The translations under genes and the position numbers were made by a program. Below are positions 35,735-47,462 of a stretch of DNA of 64,000 nt, in pieces; the first letter of the stretch is position 1; every line of letters begins with the position of its first letter. The stretch is taken from contig NZ_BDOQ01000003.1 in NCBI RefSeq assembly GCF_003112435.1, positions 248,001 to 312,000 of the forward strand, written 5' to 3'. The notes beneath the pieces were generated by a model, which worked only from the letters and a program-made list of their open reading frames with translations, was not told the DNA's origin and ran no database searches. Source of the DNA: Novimethylophilus kurashikiensis. GTDB lineage: Bacteria > Pseudomonadota > Gammaproteobacteria > Burkholderiales > Methylophilaceae.

Positions 35735-36730
35735 TTAATTCGGGCCTTGCGCCATGTTCCTGATCTCATCCGTGGCCTGGGACGTACGCTCCACCAGCTT
35801 GCGCACCTCGTCTGCCACCACCGCGAATCCCCTTCCCGCATCGCCGGCACGCGCCGCTTCAATCGCCGCATTAAGCGCCAGCAGGTTGGTCTGCTTGGTG
35901 ATCTCGCTGATGGCGTCGGATACCTTGATGATCCGCTGCATATTGGTTTCGGCACGTTCGATCTCGGCCAGATGCATGGCCTTGGCTTCGTGCTCGTGCG
36001 TGATATCGCGAAATGCGCCGGCCGATTTCAACGGCCTGCCGAACTCATTGCGCAAAGTCGCTGCCCGTTCGCGGAACCAGACGTAGCCGCGTTCGCGCGT
36101 CATCAGCCGGTATTCGACGCTGTACGGCGTCAAGCCGCTCGCATCGGCGATATGCCGGGAGAATTCTTCTAATACGCGGGGCTTGTCTTCAGGGTGGATC
36201 GCGCGCGTCCAGCTATCCCATCCATCGGGAAACTCCTCCGCGCTATAGCCGAGCAATGCCCGGAACTGCTGCGACCAGACGATCTTGTTCTCGGGATGGT
36301 CGGGGTCGCCGTCCACGATGTGCAAGATCCAGATACCTTCCGTCAATGCCGATTTTGCGAGTTCGAAATCTTCGTACAGCACCGATGCCGCGGCCATCTT
36401 TTCCTCGATCTCGGCTTTTTCCCGGGTGACGGCCTCGGCCTGCTCCCGCAGCACCTCGATTTCGGCAGACAGCGCCTCGATCTTGCAGTTGAGTTCGTCT
36501 TCACGATCGGCCAGGCTGGCATCGAACTGCCGCCGCAGGGTAAGAACTTCACTTTCGTGTGCCGCTGTCAGCTCGGTCCGATGCCGTTCGACCGATCTCA
36601 ACGCGTCGCCGACGAAGCTCACAAGTACCGTGTCGAGGCGACTCAGCGCGGTAGGGTCACCGGCAGCGAGATCGCGAATCACCTGTTCTAAGCTGGAAAT
36701 TCTGGAAGTGCGCAAAAACGGCCAAGACAT
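35735..36730 (-). CDS. Soluble PAS protein with minimal chemoreceptor signalling tip
   Basis: A 331-residue protein with no membrane segment. A coiled coil (about residues 55-120) precedes a PAS/PAC domain (about 135-245) and a short methyl-accepting chemotaxis hairpin ([37 protein letters not shown]) that stops within ~20 residues of the tip. The long methylation and adaptation helices of normal MCPs are missing. It could plug into CheA/CheW arrays as a cytosolic energy or redox sensor, or use the hairpin only for dimer signalling. Downstream of etfA. Confidence 0.82.
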   Translation of the reverse strand: MSWPFLRTSRISSLEQVIRDLAAGDPTALSRLDTVLVSFVGDALRSVERHRTELTAAHESEVLTLRRQFDASLADREDELNCKIEALSAEIEVLREQAEAVTREKAEIEEKMAAASVLYEDFELAKSALTEGIWILHIVDGDPDHPENKIVWSQQFRALLGYSAEEFPDGWDSWTRAIHPEDKPRVLEEFSRHIADASGLTPYSVEYRLMTRERGYVWFRERAATLRNEFGRPLKSAGAFRDITHEHEAKAMHLAEIERAETNMQRIIKVSDAISEITKQTNLLALNAAIEAARAGDAGRGFAVVADEVRKLVERTSQATDEIRNMAQGPN

Positions 36731-36766
36731 CGTCCCACTCCTTCTTGTTGATATTTGGATAAAGCA

Positions 36767-36795
36767 ACAGGCAGGAAGCCCAGCCTCCTGCCTGT
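36767..36795 (-). terminator. Hairpin after etfA
   Basis: A 10-bp perfect stem (36767-36776 with 36786-36795, 9-nt loop) lies 20 bp past the etfA stop. The minus strand continues TGCTTTATCC, a poor U tract, so termination may be partial and the PAS-MCP gene could be reached. Confidence 0.6.
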
Positions 36796-36815
36796 CGTAT
36801 TGCGAGCACCAAGGA

Positions 36816-37775
36816 TTAAGCGAGTTGGTTACGCAATTCCTCCTCGATTTCGAAGATGTCGCCGACGATACCGTATTTGGCGATAGTGAAAATCGAGGCG
36901 TTGGGGTCGGTGTTGACCCCGATGATGGTCGGCACGTGCTTCATGCCCGCCATGTGCTGGATGGAGCCGGAGATACCCATGGCAACATACAGCTTGCACG
37001 AGCTCACCACCTTGCCGGACTGCCCCACCTGGCGCGACTTGGGCAACCAGCCGGCATCGGCAATCGGACGCGAGCAGCACAGCGTTGCGCCGGCCATCTC
37101 GGCCAGTTCGCGGAACTGCTCGACATTGCTTTCCTCGCCGATGCCGCGACCGATAGACATGATGAAATCGACGGTCGTGATGTCGATGTCGTTGCCGCCG
37201 CCTTGCTCGACGAATTCCAAGTTACGGCTGCGCGACGGCACGCTGCTCATGTCGAGCGTGCTGACCACCGGCGAGCCTGCTTCTTCCACCGGCTTGAACA
37301 CGCTGGCGCGGAGTGCCAGTGCCACGCAGGTTTTGCCGGGGAAATCGACTTCCACGTTGACCTTCTGGTTGTAGCCGCCGCGCGTCGCCACCAGGTCGGC
37401 ACCGTCGTATTCCATCTTGAACACATCGGTGGCAAAGCCCAGGCCGCCCTTGGCTGCGAGCGTCGCCGCGTAACCGAGCGTATCCACCGTATGCGGCAAC
37501 AGCACGACATCCGGGCGCTTGCTCACGATCAGTGCCGATACTGCGGCTTCATGAATTTCGGGGTCGAAATCCACAGTGGGCGTCACGACGGTGACGACTT
37601 CGTCCACGCCGTTGAGCGAAACGTCTTTCACGTAGACCGATGACTGTGCGCCGATGATCCCGACCACTACGCGGTCGTCGCCCTGGCGCAACCCTTGTGC
37701 TGCACCGATGAGTTCTTGCGTCACGGGGCGCAGTTCGCCGCGTCTATGCTCTGCGATTACCAATATCGTTTTCAT
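36816..37775 (-). CDS. etfA: Electron transfer flavoprotein, alpha subunit
   Basis: FAD-binding subunit (319 residues) of the ETF heterodimer, the natural acceptor of trimethylamine dehydrogenase. The C-terminal FAD domain shows [12 protein letters not shown]-type (here [10 protein letters not shown]), [20 protein letters not shown] and [20 protein letters not shown]-like segments. The ATG at 37775 begins [13 protein letters not shown]; it lies 2 bp past the etfB stop codon. The order etfB-etfA downstream of an EtfD-like gene and tmd ties it to amine oxidation. Confidence 0.93.
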   Translation of the reverse strand: MKTILVIAEHRRGELRPVTQELIGAAQGLRQGDDRVVVGIIGAQSSVYVKDVSLNGVDEVVTVVTPTVDFDPEIHEAAVSALIVSKRPDVVLLPHTVDTLGYAATLAAKGGLGFATDVFKMEYDGADLVATRGGYNQKVNVEVDFPGKTCVALALRASVFKPVEEAGSPVVSTLDMSSVPSRSRNLEFVEQGGGNDIDITTVDFIMSIGRGIGEESNVEQFRELAEMAGATLCCSRPIADAGWLPKSRQVGQSGKVVSSCKLYVAMGISGSIQHMAGMKHVPTIIGVNTDPNASIFTIAKYGIVGDIFEIEEELRNQLA

Positions 37776-37776
37776 T

Positions 37777-38571
37777 TCATTCCCCCTTGTATTCACGGAT
37801 GATCTCAATCAGCTTGGCGGCCTGCTCGGCGGGTGTGCCGTCGATCATGGCGGCACGGCCCTTGGTCGGCACGTACATACGGCGGACGCGCGAGGCGGAG
37901 CGATCAGCCCCGGCATCGGCAGCGCTCAAGCCGATGTCGCCGAGCGAGATTTCTTCGATGGGTTTGGATGCCGCCTGCTTGATACCGCGCAGCGACGCGT
38001 AGCGAGGCTTGTTGATACCGAGCTGGATGGTCAGCACAGCCGGGCAAGCAACTTCGACTTCCTGGGACAATCCGCCTTCCAGTTCGCGACGTACCACGGC
38101 CTTGTTGGCGCCGGGCTGGTACTGCAACTCGGCCACCACTGCGGCATGCGGCCAATCGAGGTAAGCCGCGGTCGAGATACCGGTCGAGCCGTAGGCCTGG
38201 TCGGACGATTGCACCCCGGCGAATACCATATCGGGCGCTTCCTTCTTCACCACGGCAGCGAGCACGCGACCGATGGCGATGGAATCGGCGCCTTCCAGGG
38301 CGTCGTCCCACACGCGAACGGCGCGATCTGCACCTTTAGCCAGGCACTTGCGCAGGCTTTCATCGACGCGGTCGGGGCCGATGGAAACCACCACCACTTC
38401 CACTTCGGAGCTGCTGGCTTCCTTGATCTTCATGGCTTCTTCGAGCGAGTAGTCGTCCCACTCGTTAAGGTCGTAGATGAAGAAGTCTTCGTCCACGTCC
38501 TTGCCGTCGGCACGGAACTCGAAGTCCTCGTCCAATGCTGCGACCTGCTTTACTGCAACCAATATCTTCAT
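37777..38571 (-). CDS. etfB: Electron transfer flavoprotein, beta subunit
   Basis: AMP-binding subunit of ETF, 264 residues, beginning MKILVAVKQVAALDEDFEF as usual. The conserved YSLEEAMKIKEA and SDQAYGSTGISTAAYLDWP segments are present. It shares an operon with etfA. About 50 bp separate it from the repeat protein upstream, without a clear terminator, so the tmd-side transcript may continue through it. Confidence 0.94.
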   Translation of the reverse strand: MKILVAVKQVAALDEDFEFRADGKDVDEDFFIYDLNEWDDYSLEEAMKIKEASSSEVEVVVVSIGPDRVDESLRKCLAKGADRAVRVWDDALEGADSIAIGRVLAAVVKKEAPDMVFAGVQSSDQAYGSTGISTAAYLDWPHAAVVAELQYQPGANKAVVRRELEGGLSQEVEVACPAVLTIQLGINKPRYASLRGIKQAASKPIEEISLGDIGLSAADAGADRSASRVRRMYVPTKGRAAMIDGTPAEQAAKLIEIIREYKGE

Positions 38572-38622
38572 GGTTCTCTCCTGAGAGACTGTTTTAAGAA
38601 TAGCTACTTGGCACGAAAGGAT

Positions 38623-40026
38623 TTACGTGCAGCGGTCGGCAAACCACTTGAACACCGCAAATCTCACCGTCGGGTCGGGGTCGTCGTGCAGCCCCCATTT
38701 ATCTTCTGCATGCAAGGCGGCGTTGCCGACCAACAGCATGCGATGCAGGTAATACGGGTCTTGCAGCAAGGGCAGTAGCGTGTTGCGGCCGGCCTTGCGG
38801 TTGAGGATGACACCGCGTCGTACGTCGTCTTCCGGGTGCCGGGCCAGGGTTCTCAACACTGTTTGCGACGTGTTCGCATTGGAGGCCACGCCGCTCAGCA
38901 CATCGACCGAATCATCCTCGGCCAGCTTGTTGAGCAGCGACGGCTTGGCGTTCGCGTGATACGCCACGGCGGCCCGGACCCAGGGGTCGTTGTCCTCCGC
39001 AAGTTGAGTCAATAGCAACTCCGGGCATCTGGCATTCCGTCCGACCGCACGGCGTACTTCCGTTTCTTCATCCCTCGCCAGGGTTTGCAGCAATTCATCC
39101 GGCGTGGCCGGGTTACGCGCCAGCCACTGGCGTACCCAATGATCTGGATCGTTGGCCAAATACTGCATGAGCGAAGGCGCGAGATCCTCACGGGCCGCAA
39201 TGCAGCGCCGGACGGGAGCAGCTTCGTCGCGAGCGAGTTGCGGGATCGCATCACCCGGCGTTGCGACGTTGCTCGCCACGCCCCGCCGTACGCCGGCATC
39301 GGGATGAACAGCAAGTCGCTTGAGGGCAGCCTCGCCAAGTCGGCTATCGCGCGCCACCTGCCTCAGTACCACCGGCTCGTTTTCCTCGGCGGCAAGCGCC
39401 ATGACAGAGGACGGGCAATGCGGATGCCCTGCTACGGCCGCCCGAAGATACGCATTACCGCGCCGATAAATCGCCTCGAGCACGGTTGCAGGGGTAGCGG
39501 CATTGGCCGCCATGTCGCTGTCGAATGCTTCCGGCATGCGGCGATTGATGGATTCGAACGCATCGCAGCCGGCGGTCGGATTGCCGGCGACAGCCTTGAG
39601 CACTTCCTGGTCGTCGCTGATCGCCGCCAGGCGTGTCAGCAAGTCAGAAGGGGCTTGCCGGTGCTGGGCAATCAAGCGAATCAGCGCGATCTGTTTTTCG
39701 TCCCGGTACAGGTCGGCCAAGGCCTGCGACGGCGTACCGGCATGCTTGTCAAGGCGGAGGCGAATAGCGGTATCCGAATACCCGGCCAGCCGTGCCAGCA
39801 CCGAGGGCGGCGTATGCTCCCAACGGGCCAGCATCAAGGCGTTGCGCCGCTGGGAGAACATCATCGCGGCCAACCGCTCGCGCAACTTCGGCGAAACCGC
39901 CTCATACACGGCAGCCGCGGCATGAAGATCACCCGTGACCAGGGCCAGGGCGGCTAAATCCTCCACCCTGGTCGGCACGTCGCTCTCAGATCTCAGCAGC
40001 AACAACCTCGTCTTCCCATTCTTCAT
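38623..40026 (-). CDS. Leucine-rich-repeat-variant (LRV/HEAT-like) solenoid protein
   Basis: A ~467-residue all-helical repeat protein. From about residue 70 on, a ~24-residue unit recurs, of the type NPATPDELLQTLARDEETEV followed by RRAVGRN, with Pro at the start of each helix pair. This fits LRV or HEAT-like solenoids used for protein binding. The N-terminal Cys cluster of some LRV proteins is absent. It overlaps the end of the EtfD-like gene by 41 bp; a GTG at 39978 is an alternative start. Position between the ETF reductase gene and etfBA suggests assembly or docking, but this is unproven. Confidence 0.75.
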   Translation of the reverse strand: MKNGKTRLLLLRSESDVPTRVEDLAALALVTGDLHAAAAVYEAVSPKLRERLAAMMFSQRRNALMLARWEHTPPSVLARLAGYSDTAIRLRLDKHAGTPSQALADLYRDEKQIALIRLIAQHRQAPSDLLTRLAAISDDQEVLKAVAGNPTAGCDAFESINRRMPEAFDSDMAANAATPATVLEAIYRRGNAYLRAAVAGHPHCPSSVMALAAEENEPVVLRQVARDSRLGEAALKRLAVHPDAGVRRGVASNVATPGDAIPQLARDEAAPVRRCIAAREDLAPSLMQYLANDPDHWVRQWLARNPATPDELLQTLARDEETEVRRAVGRNARCPELLLTQLAEDNDPWVRAAVAYHANAKPSLLNKLAEDDSVDVLSGVASNANTSQTVLRTLARHPEDDVRRGVILNRKAGRNTLLPLLQDPYYLHRMLLVGNAALHAEDKWGLHDDPDPTVRFAVFKWFADRCT

Positions 40027-42118
40027 ATTCGATGCACTCGTCGATCAGCTCGATCAGCTCGCGCACGACGAACTTGCCTTCAAACCCTGAGGTCTTGAGC
40101 GCGTCCTCGAACATGGTCAGGTCCTTGGGGCAGGAGACGATGAACACTTGCAGCCCTTCGATCGTCCCGGCTTCCTTCATACGGTTGGCCGAGGGCTTTT
40201 CCAAACCGACCGGATCGGGAATCCAGATGCGGCCGCCGCCTGCACCGCAGCAGAAGGAGTTGTCGCGGTTGCGCCCCATTTCCACCAGCTCGCAGCCCAG
40301 CATCTTGATGATGTCGCGCGGTGCGTCGTAGCCCTTGTTGTAACGGCCCAGATGGCAAGGGTCGTGGAAGGTCACCCGGTAATCGAGCTTCTTCTTGAGC
40401 TTGATGCGACCCTGCTCGATGAGCTGTTTCACCACGGTGGTGTAGTGCTGGATCTCGAACTCGCCACCGAAATCCGGGTACTCGTTACGGATGGTGTTGA
40501 ACGAGTGCGGGTCAGTCGTGACGATGGACTTGAAATCGCAGGATTGCAGTGTGCCGATATTGGATGTCGCCAACAGCTCGTACAGACCTTCTTCACCCAC
40601 GCGGCGCACGTCGTTGCCGGCGTTCATTTCCGACTCGAACAGCAGGCCGAAATCGACACCGGCGTGGTGCATGAGCCGGGCAAAGGCTTGCGTGACCTTC
40701 TGGTTGCGCGGGTCGAACGAGGCGTAGTCGCCGACGAACCACAACAGATCGACGGGCTCCTTACGTGCGTCCTTGACCTCGAACGGCAGCGCCTTGGTCC
40801 AGGCAGGACGCTTGCGCTTGGAATCGCCGAAGGAATTCCCGGTCTTGTGGATCGCGCCCAGCGTCTTTTCCAGGATGGGATCCATATCGCCGTCCTCGAC
40901 CAGCTTGCGGCGCATCTGCACGATGATGGGCACATGCTCCACCGCTACCGGGCAGATTTCCACGCAGGCCATGCAGGTACGGCAGGACCACAGGGTTTCC
41001 ATGAAGACCTGGCCCACGTCCTTACCGTGGATGTCGAGTTCCGCCTTGTCCGGCAAGGTGCCCGAACTCATCGCGTTGTTGGCGAACTCGCGCAGCGACA
41101 GGATCACGTCGCGCGGCGACAGCGGGGCACCGACGGCATTAGCCGGGCAAGCCTCGTGGCAGCGGCCGCACTTGGTGCAGGCGTCAAGGTGCAGCAACTG
41201 CTTCCAGGTGAGGTCGGTGATGTACTTGTAGCCGGCGCTCTCCTGCTCTTCCGGCACCTTGGGCAGACGCTGTGCCGGCAACGGATCGCGGAACATCAGC
41301 GACGCAGAGGCCGTGAAGATGTGCTTGATCTTGGTGTAGGGAATGCAGGCGACGAAGGTCAGCGCCAGCAGGCCATGGAACCACCACAAGCCGCTGCGCA
41401 GCGTGCCTGCACCTTCGGCACTGAAGCCGATGCCCTGCATGACCTGGGCGATGAGAGCGCCTACCGGCGACCACCAGCGGTAGTCCCACACCGTAGGCCG
41501 ATCGGCCAGCCACACCAGACGGGTCGCCTCAAGAATAAAGCCGGTGACGGCGATGAGGATGAACGACCACAGGAAGGCCCAGTCCTCGCGGCGATAGCCG
41601 CTACGGTCGTAGTCGGGATCACCCGGCTGACGATCGGGCCGCGTGTAGTCGAGCTTGGGCAGGTGCAGCCATTTGCGGCGGTACATCATGTAGAGCAGGC
41701 CGCCGATAACGCCGACGCCGGCGAAATCGAGAATCAGCGAGAACCACAGATAGAAACTGCCGTACCAGAAGTGCCAGCCGAACAAGCGCGCCGTGAAGTC
41801 GTATTCCAGCGTGATGGTGACCGTACCGAGGAACAGCATGATGAAACCGAAAAAGATGAGCTTGTGCGCACGTCCGGCCGACTTGTCGCGGCGGACTAGG
41901 GTGCGGTGGGTGAGCATGGTTTTCGCCATGTCGCCGAAGCGGTGCAGCAGTTCGCCCCACGATCCGTCGGGCTGACCGCGCCGGTATTTACGGATTTGCG
42001 CGTAGGTGCCGTAGAGAAAGACGGCGATCGCCGCATAGCCGAAGGCGTAGAACAAATAGATCGCCTGGGGCTGGAAATTCTCGAACAGCACTCGGGTGAT
42101 TTCTCTGGGATCGCTCAT
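39986..42118 (-). CDS. Membrane Fe-S/haem oxidoreductase, EtfD-type ETF:quinone reductase candidate
   Basis: A 710-residue protein: an N-terminal NarI-like membrane domain with about six helices (first ~290 residues), two 4Fe-4S motifs (CTKCGRCHEACP and CRTCMACVEICP), and two CCG domains in the C-terminal half (FHDPCHLGRYNKGYD, NSFCCGAGGGRIWIP). This is the layout of EtfD/DgcB-type membrane reductases. With etfBA and tmd on the same strand, the best reading is that it returns ETF electrons to quinone, in place of the classical flavin-containing ETF-QO. A separate dehydrogenase role is possible. Confidence 0.82.
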   Translation of the reverse strand: MSDPREITRVLFENFQPQAIYLFYAFGYAAIAVFLYGTYAQIRKYRRGQPDGSWGELLHRFGDMAKTMLTHRTLVRRDKSAGRAHKLIFFGFIMLFLGTVTITLEYDFTARLFGWHFWYGSFYLWFSLILDFAGVGVIGGLLYMMYRRKWLHLPKLDYTRPDRQPGDPDYDRSGYRREDWAFLWSFILIAVTGFILEATRLVWLADRPTVWDYRWWSPVGALIAQVMQGIGFSAEGAGTLRSGLWWFHGLLALTFVACIPYTKIKHIFTASASLMFRDPLPAQRLPKVPEEQESAGYKYITDLTWKQLLHLDACTKCGRCHEACPANAVGAPLSPRDVILSLREFANNAMSSGTLPDKAELDIHGKDVGQVFMETLWSCRTCMACVEICPVAVEHVPIIVQMRRKLVEDGDMDPILEKTLGAIHKTGNSFGDSKRKRPAWTKALPFEVKDARKEPVDLLWFVGDYASFDPRNQKVTQAFARLMHHAGVDFGLLFESEMNAGNDVRRVGEEGLYELLATSNIGTLQSCDFKSIVTTDPHSFNTIRNEYPDFGGEFEIQHYTTVVKQLIEQGRIKLKKKLDYRVTFHDPCHLGRYNKGYDAPRDIIKMLGCELVEMGRNRDNSFCCGAGGGRIWIPDPVGLEKPSANRMKEAGTIEGLQVFIVSCPKDLTMFEDALKTSGFEGKFVVRELIELIDECIEYEEWEDEVVAAEI

Positions 42119-42165
42119 GGGGAGTTACCTATTCGAAATTGCGTGACTGAAAAACTGTGAGCATC

Positions 42166-42196
42166 GAAAACCGCCGCCGCGGCAAACCGCGGCGGC
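42166..42196 (-). terminator. Terminator-like hairpin between tmd and the EtfD-like gene
   Basis: A 10-bp GC-only stem (42173-42182 with 42187-42196, loop CAAA) followed on the minus strand by GGTTTTCG. It lies 10 bp after the tmd stop. The short T run suggests partial termination or mRNA stabilisation that would give more TMADH than reductase. Confidence 0.7.
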
Positions 42197-42206
42197 AGGT
42201 TCCTTG

Positions 42207-44497
<2,291 letters not shown>

Positions 44498-44548
44498 GTC
44501 GGCCTGTCCCAACGGGGTAAATCAGGAACACCTGAATTAGTCGGGAAT

Positions 44549-44579
44549 AAAAAAAGTGGGCGGATTGCTCCGCCCACTT
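44549..44579 (-). terminator. Intrinsic terminator of the first permease
   Basis: An 11-bp perfect stem (44554-44564 with 44569-44579, loop TTGC) with a seven-base T run following on the minus strand. It lies 40 bp beyond the permease stop and isolates the permease transcript from the tmd promoter. Confidence 0.93.
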
Positions 44580-44619
44580 CGAGGCACGCCTGCGGGAAGA
44601 CAGGCGGGAGGTTGCTGCG

Positions 44620-46317
44620 TTACAGGCTGTGGAAGAAGTACACCACCAGTACGCCTGCACCGAGGGCTACGTACGGCAGGATGCCCGCGCGGTTGGTAAC
44701 CCCTGTCTCATTGGAGGCCAGGTGCATGTCTTCCAACATGGCTTTCGGGAACACGCCCTTATCCTGAACGAAGTGACGGTAGATGAAGACCGGAACGATC
44801 AGCGAAGCGAAGATCAAGCCGGTCTTGAGAGTACCGGCGCCCCACACATCGGCACCCAGGCCCATCATCGACAGATTCACGTAGCCCAGCAATGCGCCGC
44901 TCAGCAACAGGAGCGTAGGGGCCTTATAGGGGCGATCCCAGTTCGGACGATCCATGCGATGGATCCAGCCGGAGTTCAGGTTGAGGAAGTTGAAGATGAT
45001 GTAACCGACGTTGGACGCAGCCAGCACGAACACGTAGTCGGACATCAACAGCAGAATCAGGTTGAAGCAGAGGTCGGTCCACATCGCACGGGTCGGTGCG
45101 CCGTGTTCGTTGACGTGGGAGAGATACTTGGGCAACCAACCGTCTACGGAGGCCTGGTACAACGTACGTGAAGAACCGGCCATCGAAGTCATGATGGACA
45201 GCATGAGCGCGAGCACCAGCATCACTACCAGCACACCACCGATGAACTTACCGCCGCCCAGCATGTTGGAAAGCACTGCCGCAACACCCATGCCGCTGTA
45301 GATATCGGGAGCAAGCATACCGTTGTACACCGCAGGCGTTGTTACCTTGCCGGCGGCATCGGTAACTGCAGGGGTGACCAGGTGACCCAGGCCGAGGTGA
45401 CCTTGGAAAGCGATCGGCACCAGGGTGAATACTGCGATACACAGCAAGCCGGAGTAGAAAATGGCCTTGAAGGTGTCGGTCTTGGGGTTTTTGAATTCAC
45501 GGGTATAGCAGACGGCGGTTTCGAAACCGTAGGTCGACCAGGCTGCGATGAACAGGCCACCCGCCATCAGTTTCCAGCCTTCGATGCCCCATACGCCGTC
45601 GATCACGTTACCGGCAGGGTCATAAGCCAGCGGTGCGAACGGGAAGAAGTGCGCTTGCGGGATATCGCCGGTGAAGATCGGCACCAGGCCGATGAGCATC
45701 AGCGGGATCAGGGCGGTGATACCGAGGACCAATGTCGCCTTGGCGGAACGCAGGATACCGCCGTGCTGAATGGCGAACACCGTCAGCAAGACCGCCGCGC
45801 CCAGGATGAAGGTGGCATTGATGCGGAGCACCAGGCCATCCTTGATCGCACCGAGGTCGAGCAGGGTGATTTGCCAGGTATTGATGACTGCGTCGGGGGC
45901 GAACAATGCATTGAGCATGTAACCCGCCGCGAGGCCCGATCCGATGGCGAGCACGGGAGACCAGGCGAACCAGTTACACCAGACCGAGACCGGCGCGATG
46001 AACTTGCTGTACTTGACCCAGGCAATAGCACCGTAAACCGATGCGCCGCCGGATTTATGCGGGAACAAGCCGGCGATTTCAGCATAGGTAAATGCTTGGA
46101 TGAAGCCGAAGCCGATCGACAGCATCCAGACGATCCACGACGGTTTGCCTACGGTTGCCGCGATCGCGCCGATCGAGAACAGCACGAGGGCAGGCACGCC
46201 GCTGGCTACCCAGAACGCGCCCTTCCAATCGATCTTGCGATGCAGTGTTGCATTTTGCGCGACCACATCATCGGCAAGGTCTGCCGTGATCGCGTCCATT
46301 ACTGGTGGATTTTTCAA
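44620..46317 (-). CDS. APC-superfamily amine/amino-acid permease (copy 1)
   Basis: A 565-residue inner-membrane permease with about twelve helices and the APC pattern GVPALVLFSIGAIAATVG, FTYAEIAGLFPHKSGGASVY. Its location next to tmd suggests uptake of trimethylamine, dimethylamine or methylamine. The start appears to be TTG at 46317 because AAAGGGG sits six bases upstream; the next ATG (46299) lacks a ribosome site. It has its own operator module (46479-46514) with a ~160-nt leader, and its own terminator. Confidence 0.85.
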   Translation of the reverse strand: MKNPPVMDAITADLADDVVAQNATLHRKIDWKGAFWVASGVPALVLFSIGAIAATVGKPSWIVWMLSIGFGFIQAFTYAEIAGLFPHKSGGASVYGAIAWVKYSKFIAPVSVWCNWFAWSPVLAIGSGLAAGYMLNALFAPDAVINTWQITLLDLGAIKDGLVLRINATFILGAAVLLTVFAIQHGGILRSAKATLVLGITALIPLMLIGLVPIFTGDIPQAHFFPFAPLAYDPAGNVIDGVWGIEGWKLMAGGLFIAAWSTYGFETAVCYTREFKNPKTDTFKAIFYSGLLCIAVFTLVPIAFQGHLGLGHLVTPAVTDAAGKVTTPAVYNGMLAPDIYSGMGVAAVLSNMLGGGKFIGGVLVVMLVLALMLSIMTSMAGSSRTLYQASVDGWLPKYLSHVNEHGAPTRAMWTDLCFNLILLLMSDYVFVLAASNVGYIIFNFLNLNSGWIHRMDRPNWDRPYKAPTLLLLSGALLGYVNLSMMGLGADVWGAGTLKTGLIFASLIVPVFIYRHFVQDKGVFPKAMLEDMHLASNETGVTNRAGILPYVALGAGVLVVYFFHSL

Positions 46318-46478
46318 TTTGAACCCCTTTACGTTAGTCGGTTGACGACGATGCCTAAAAAACCCAACCCCCCTCTTCCCACATCGCCGTTGTTACCTGG
46401 TGCCCTTGAAATTTCATATTTTTAAATGACATGCACAACTTCTGCATTAAGTTCATTCTGCGGATTTCCCGCATGCCC

Positions 46479-46514
46479 CAACAATTCCCTTTACGGATTA
46501 CTCCTTAAGAGGTA
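46479..46514 (-). promoter_or_regulatory. Island operator/promoter module, permease copy
   Basis: This copy has the best symmetry: TTACTCCTTAAGAGGTAA (46498-46515), whose two heptamers both match the NarL consensus TACYYMT in a 7-2-7 arrangement. It is followed by 10 bp and GAATTGTTG (46487-46479) on the minus strand; TTGTTG plus an 18-bp spacer leads to CAGAAT. The permease start is about 160 bp downstream. Confidence 0.8.
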
Positions 46515-46583
46515 ATGGGATTTTGTTATCTTTTTTAGCATACCCATTTGGCATGATCGCCACAGACATCCAAGGCGCTTCGG

Positions 46584-47336
46584 TCATGCCGCACGGGCTG
46601 TCTTGATGCAGAGTTCCTCCGGCCGCACCATATCCGAGAGCACCGCCTCCGGCGGCACGCCTGCGTCTACCGCAACCTGAGCCGCATCGCGCACCATATC
46701 GATATTGCCGCTCAAATACACCAGCCACTGCGAAGATAGCGGGATCTGCTGTAACGCCAGGTTGGAAGCTCTTCCGTACTGGCCGTGTTCGGGCAGCCGC
46801 TCGCGCGATAGGCAAGGCGAATAGTGAAAATTCCGGTTGAGGCTGGATAAGGCGCGCAGCTGCTCCGTCAGATAGAGCTCTTCGCGGTAGCGTACGCCGT
46901 GATAAAGATGGATCTCGCCGCGATGACCTTGCCGCAAGGCTTCGCGCGCCATTCCGTAGAGCGGGGCCAGGCCGGAACCCGTGCCGATCATGAGAATAGG
47001 CTGGTCGAAACGGCTAGGCGTGTAAAAACTCCTGCCTTGCGGCCTCTCGATGTACAACGTGTCGCCGGGACGCATTTCTTCATGCAGCCAGCGGCTGACT
47101 TCGCTACCCGCAACGCACTTGACGTGAAGTTGCAATTCGCCGTCGATGCTGGGGGCGCTGGCCAGTGAAAAGCTCTTGACCCGGTGCTCGTCGATCCACA
47201 CGCGGATGTATTGCCCTGCCTTGTAATCGGAGACCTCCGGACAGGACAGCCTGATGCCGATAATCCCCGGCGTAAGTTCCGCAACACGTATGACGGTTGC
47301 TTTTAGCCGATGGTCGATTGGATGTGCCGATTTCAT
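46584..47336 (-). CDS. FAD/NAD(P)H oxidoreductase without ferredoxin domain
   Basis: A ~250-residue FNR-type reductase: flavin barrel with VKSFSLASAPS, nucleotide domain with MIGTGSGLAPLYGMAREAL and YLSGNIDMVRDA. The 2Fe-2S domain seen in dmmB is missing. The ATG at 47336 (MKSAHPIDHR) has AGGAAA upstream; a longer frame starts at 47375. It has its own operator module, so it is part of the island regulon, but its redox partner is not obvious (globins or a distant oxygenase are possible). Confidence 0.83.
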   Translation of the reverse strand: MKSAHPIDHRLKATVIRVAELTPGIIGIRLSCPEVSDYKAGQYIRVWIDEHRVKSFSLASAPSIDGELQLHVKCVAGSEVSRWLHEEMRPGDTLYIERPQGRSFYTPSRFDQPILMIGTGSGLAPLYGMAREALRQGHRGEIHLYHGVRYREELYLTEQLRALSSLNRNFHYSPCLSRERLPEHGQYGRASNLALQQIPLSSQWLVYLSGNIDMVRDAAQVAVDAGVPPEAVLSDMVRPEELCIKTARAA

Positions 47337-47397
47337 GGCCGATTTCCTGTCGCTATTGCTGGGAATAACGGACAAGATACCGGCATCCGGCGATGGA

Positions 47398-47432
47398 AAT
47401 AATTGTGTTGAAGAAGTACTCCCATGGTGGTA
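47398..47432 (-). promoter_or_regulatory. Island operator/promoter module, flavin-reductase copy
   Basis: Palindrome TACTCCCATGGTGGTA (47417-47432), then 10 bp and CAATTATTT on the minus strand (47406-47398). TTATTT plus a 17-bp spacer leads to TATCTT. The block starts 62 bp from the ATG at 47336. A second weaker palindrome (TATCCCGTGGGAGTA, 47431-47445) abuts it. Confidence 0.72.
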
Positions 47433-47462
47433 TCCCGTGGGAGTAAGAACTTGGAAGCTGCT

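Noticed and set aside
40148-41899. A long plus-strand open frame opposite the EtfD-like gene (about 580 codons)
   Set aside because: Antisense shadow; the minus-strand product has clear Fe-S and CCG motifs.
46362-46380. G-rich run in the permease leader as a G-quadruplex
   Set aside because: Only three separated G tracts are clear, with one six-base run; too weak to claim.
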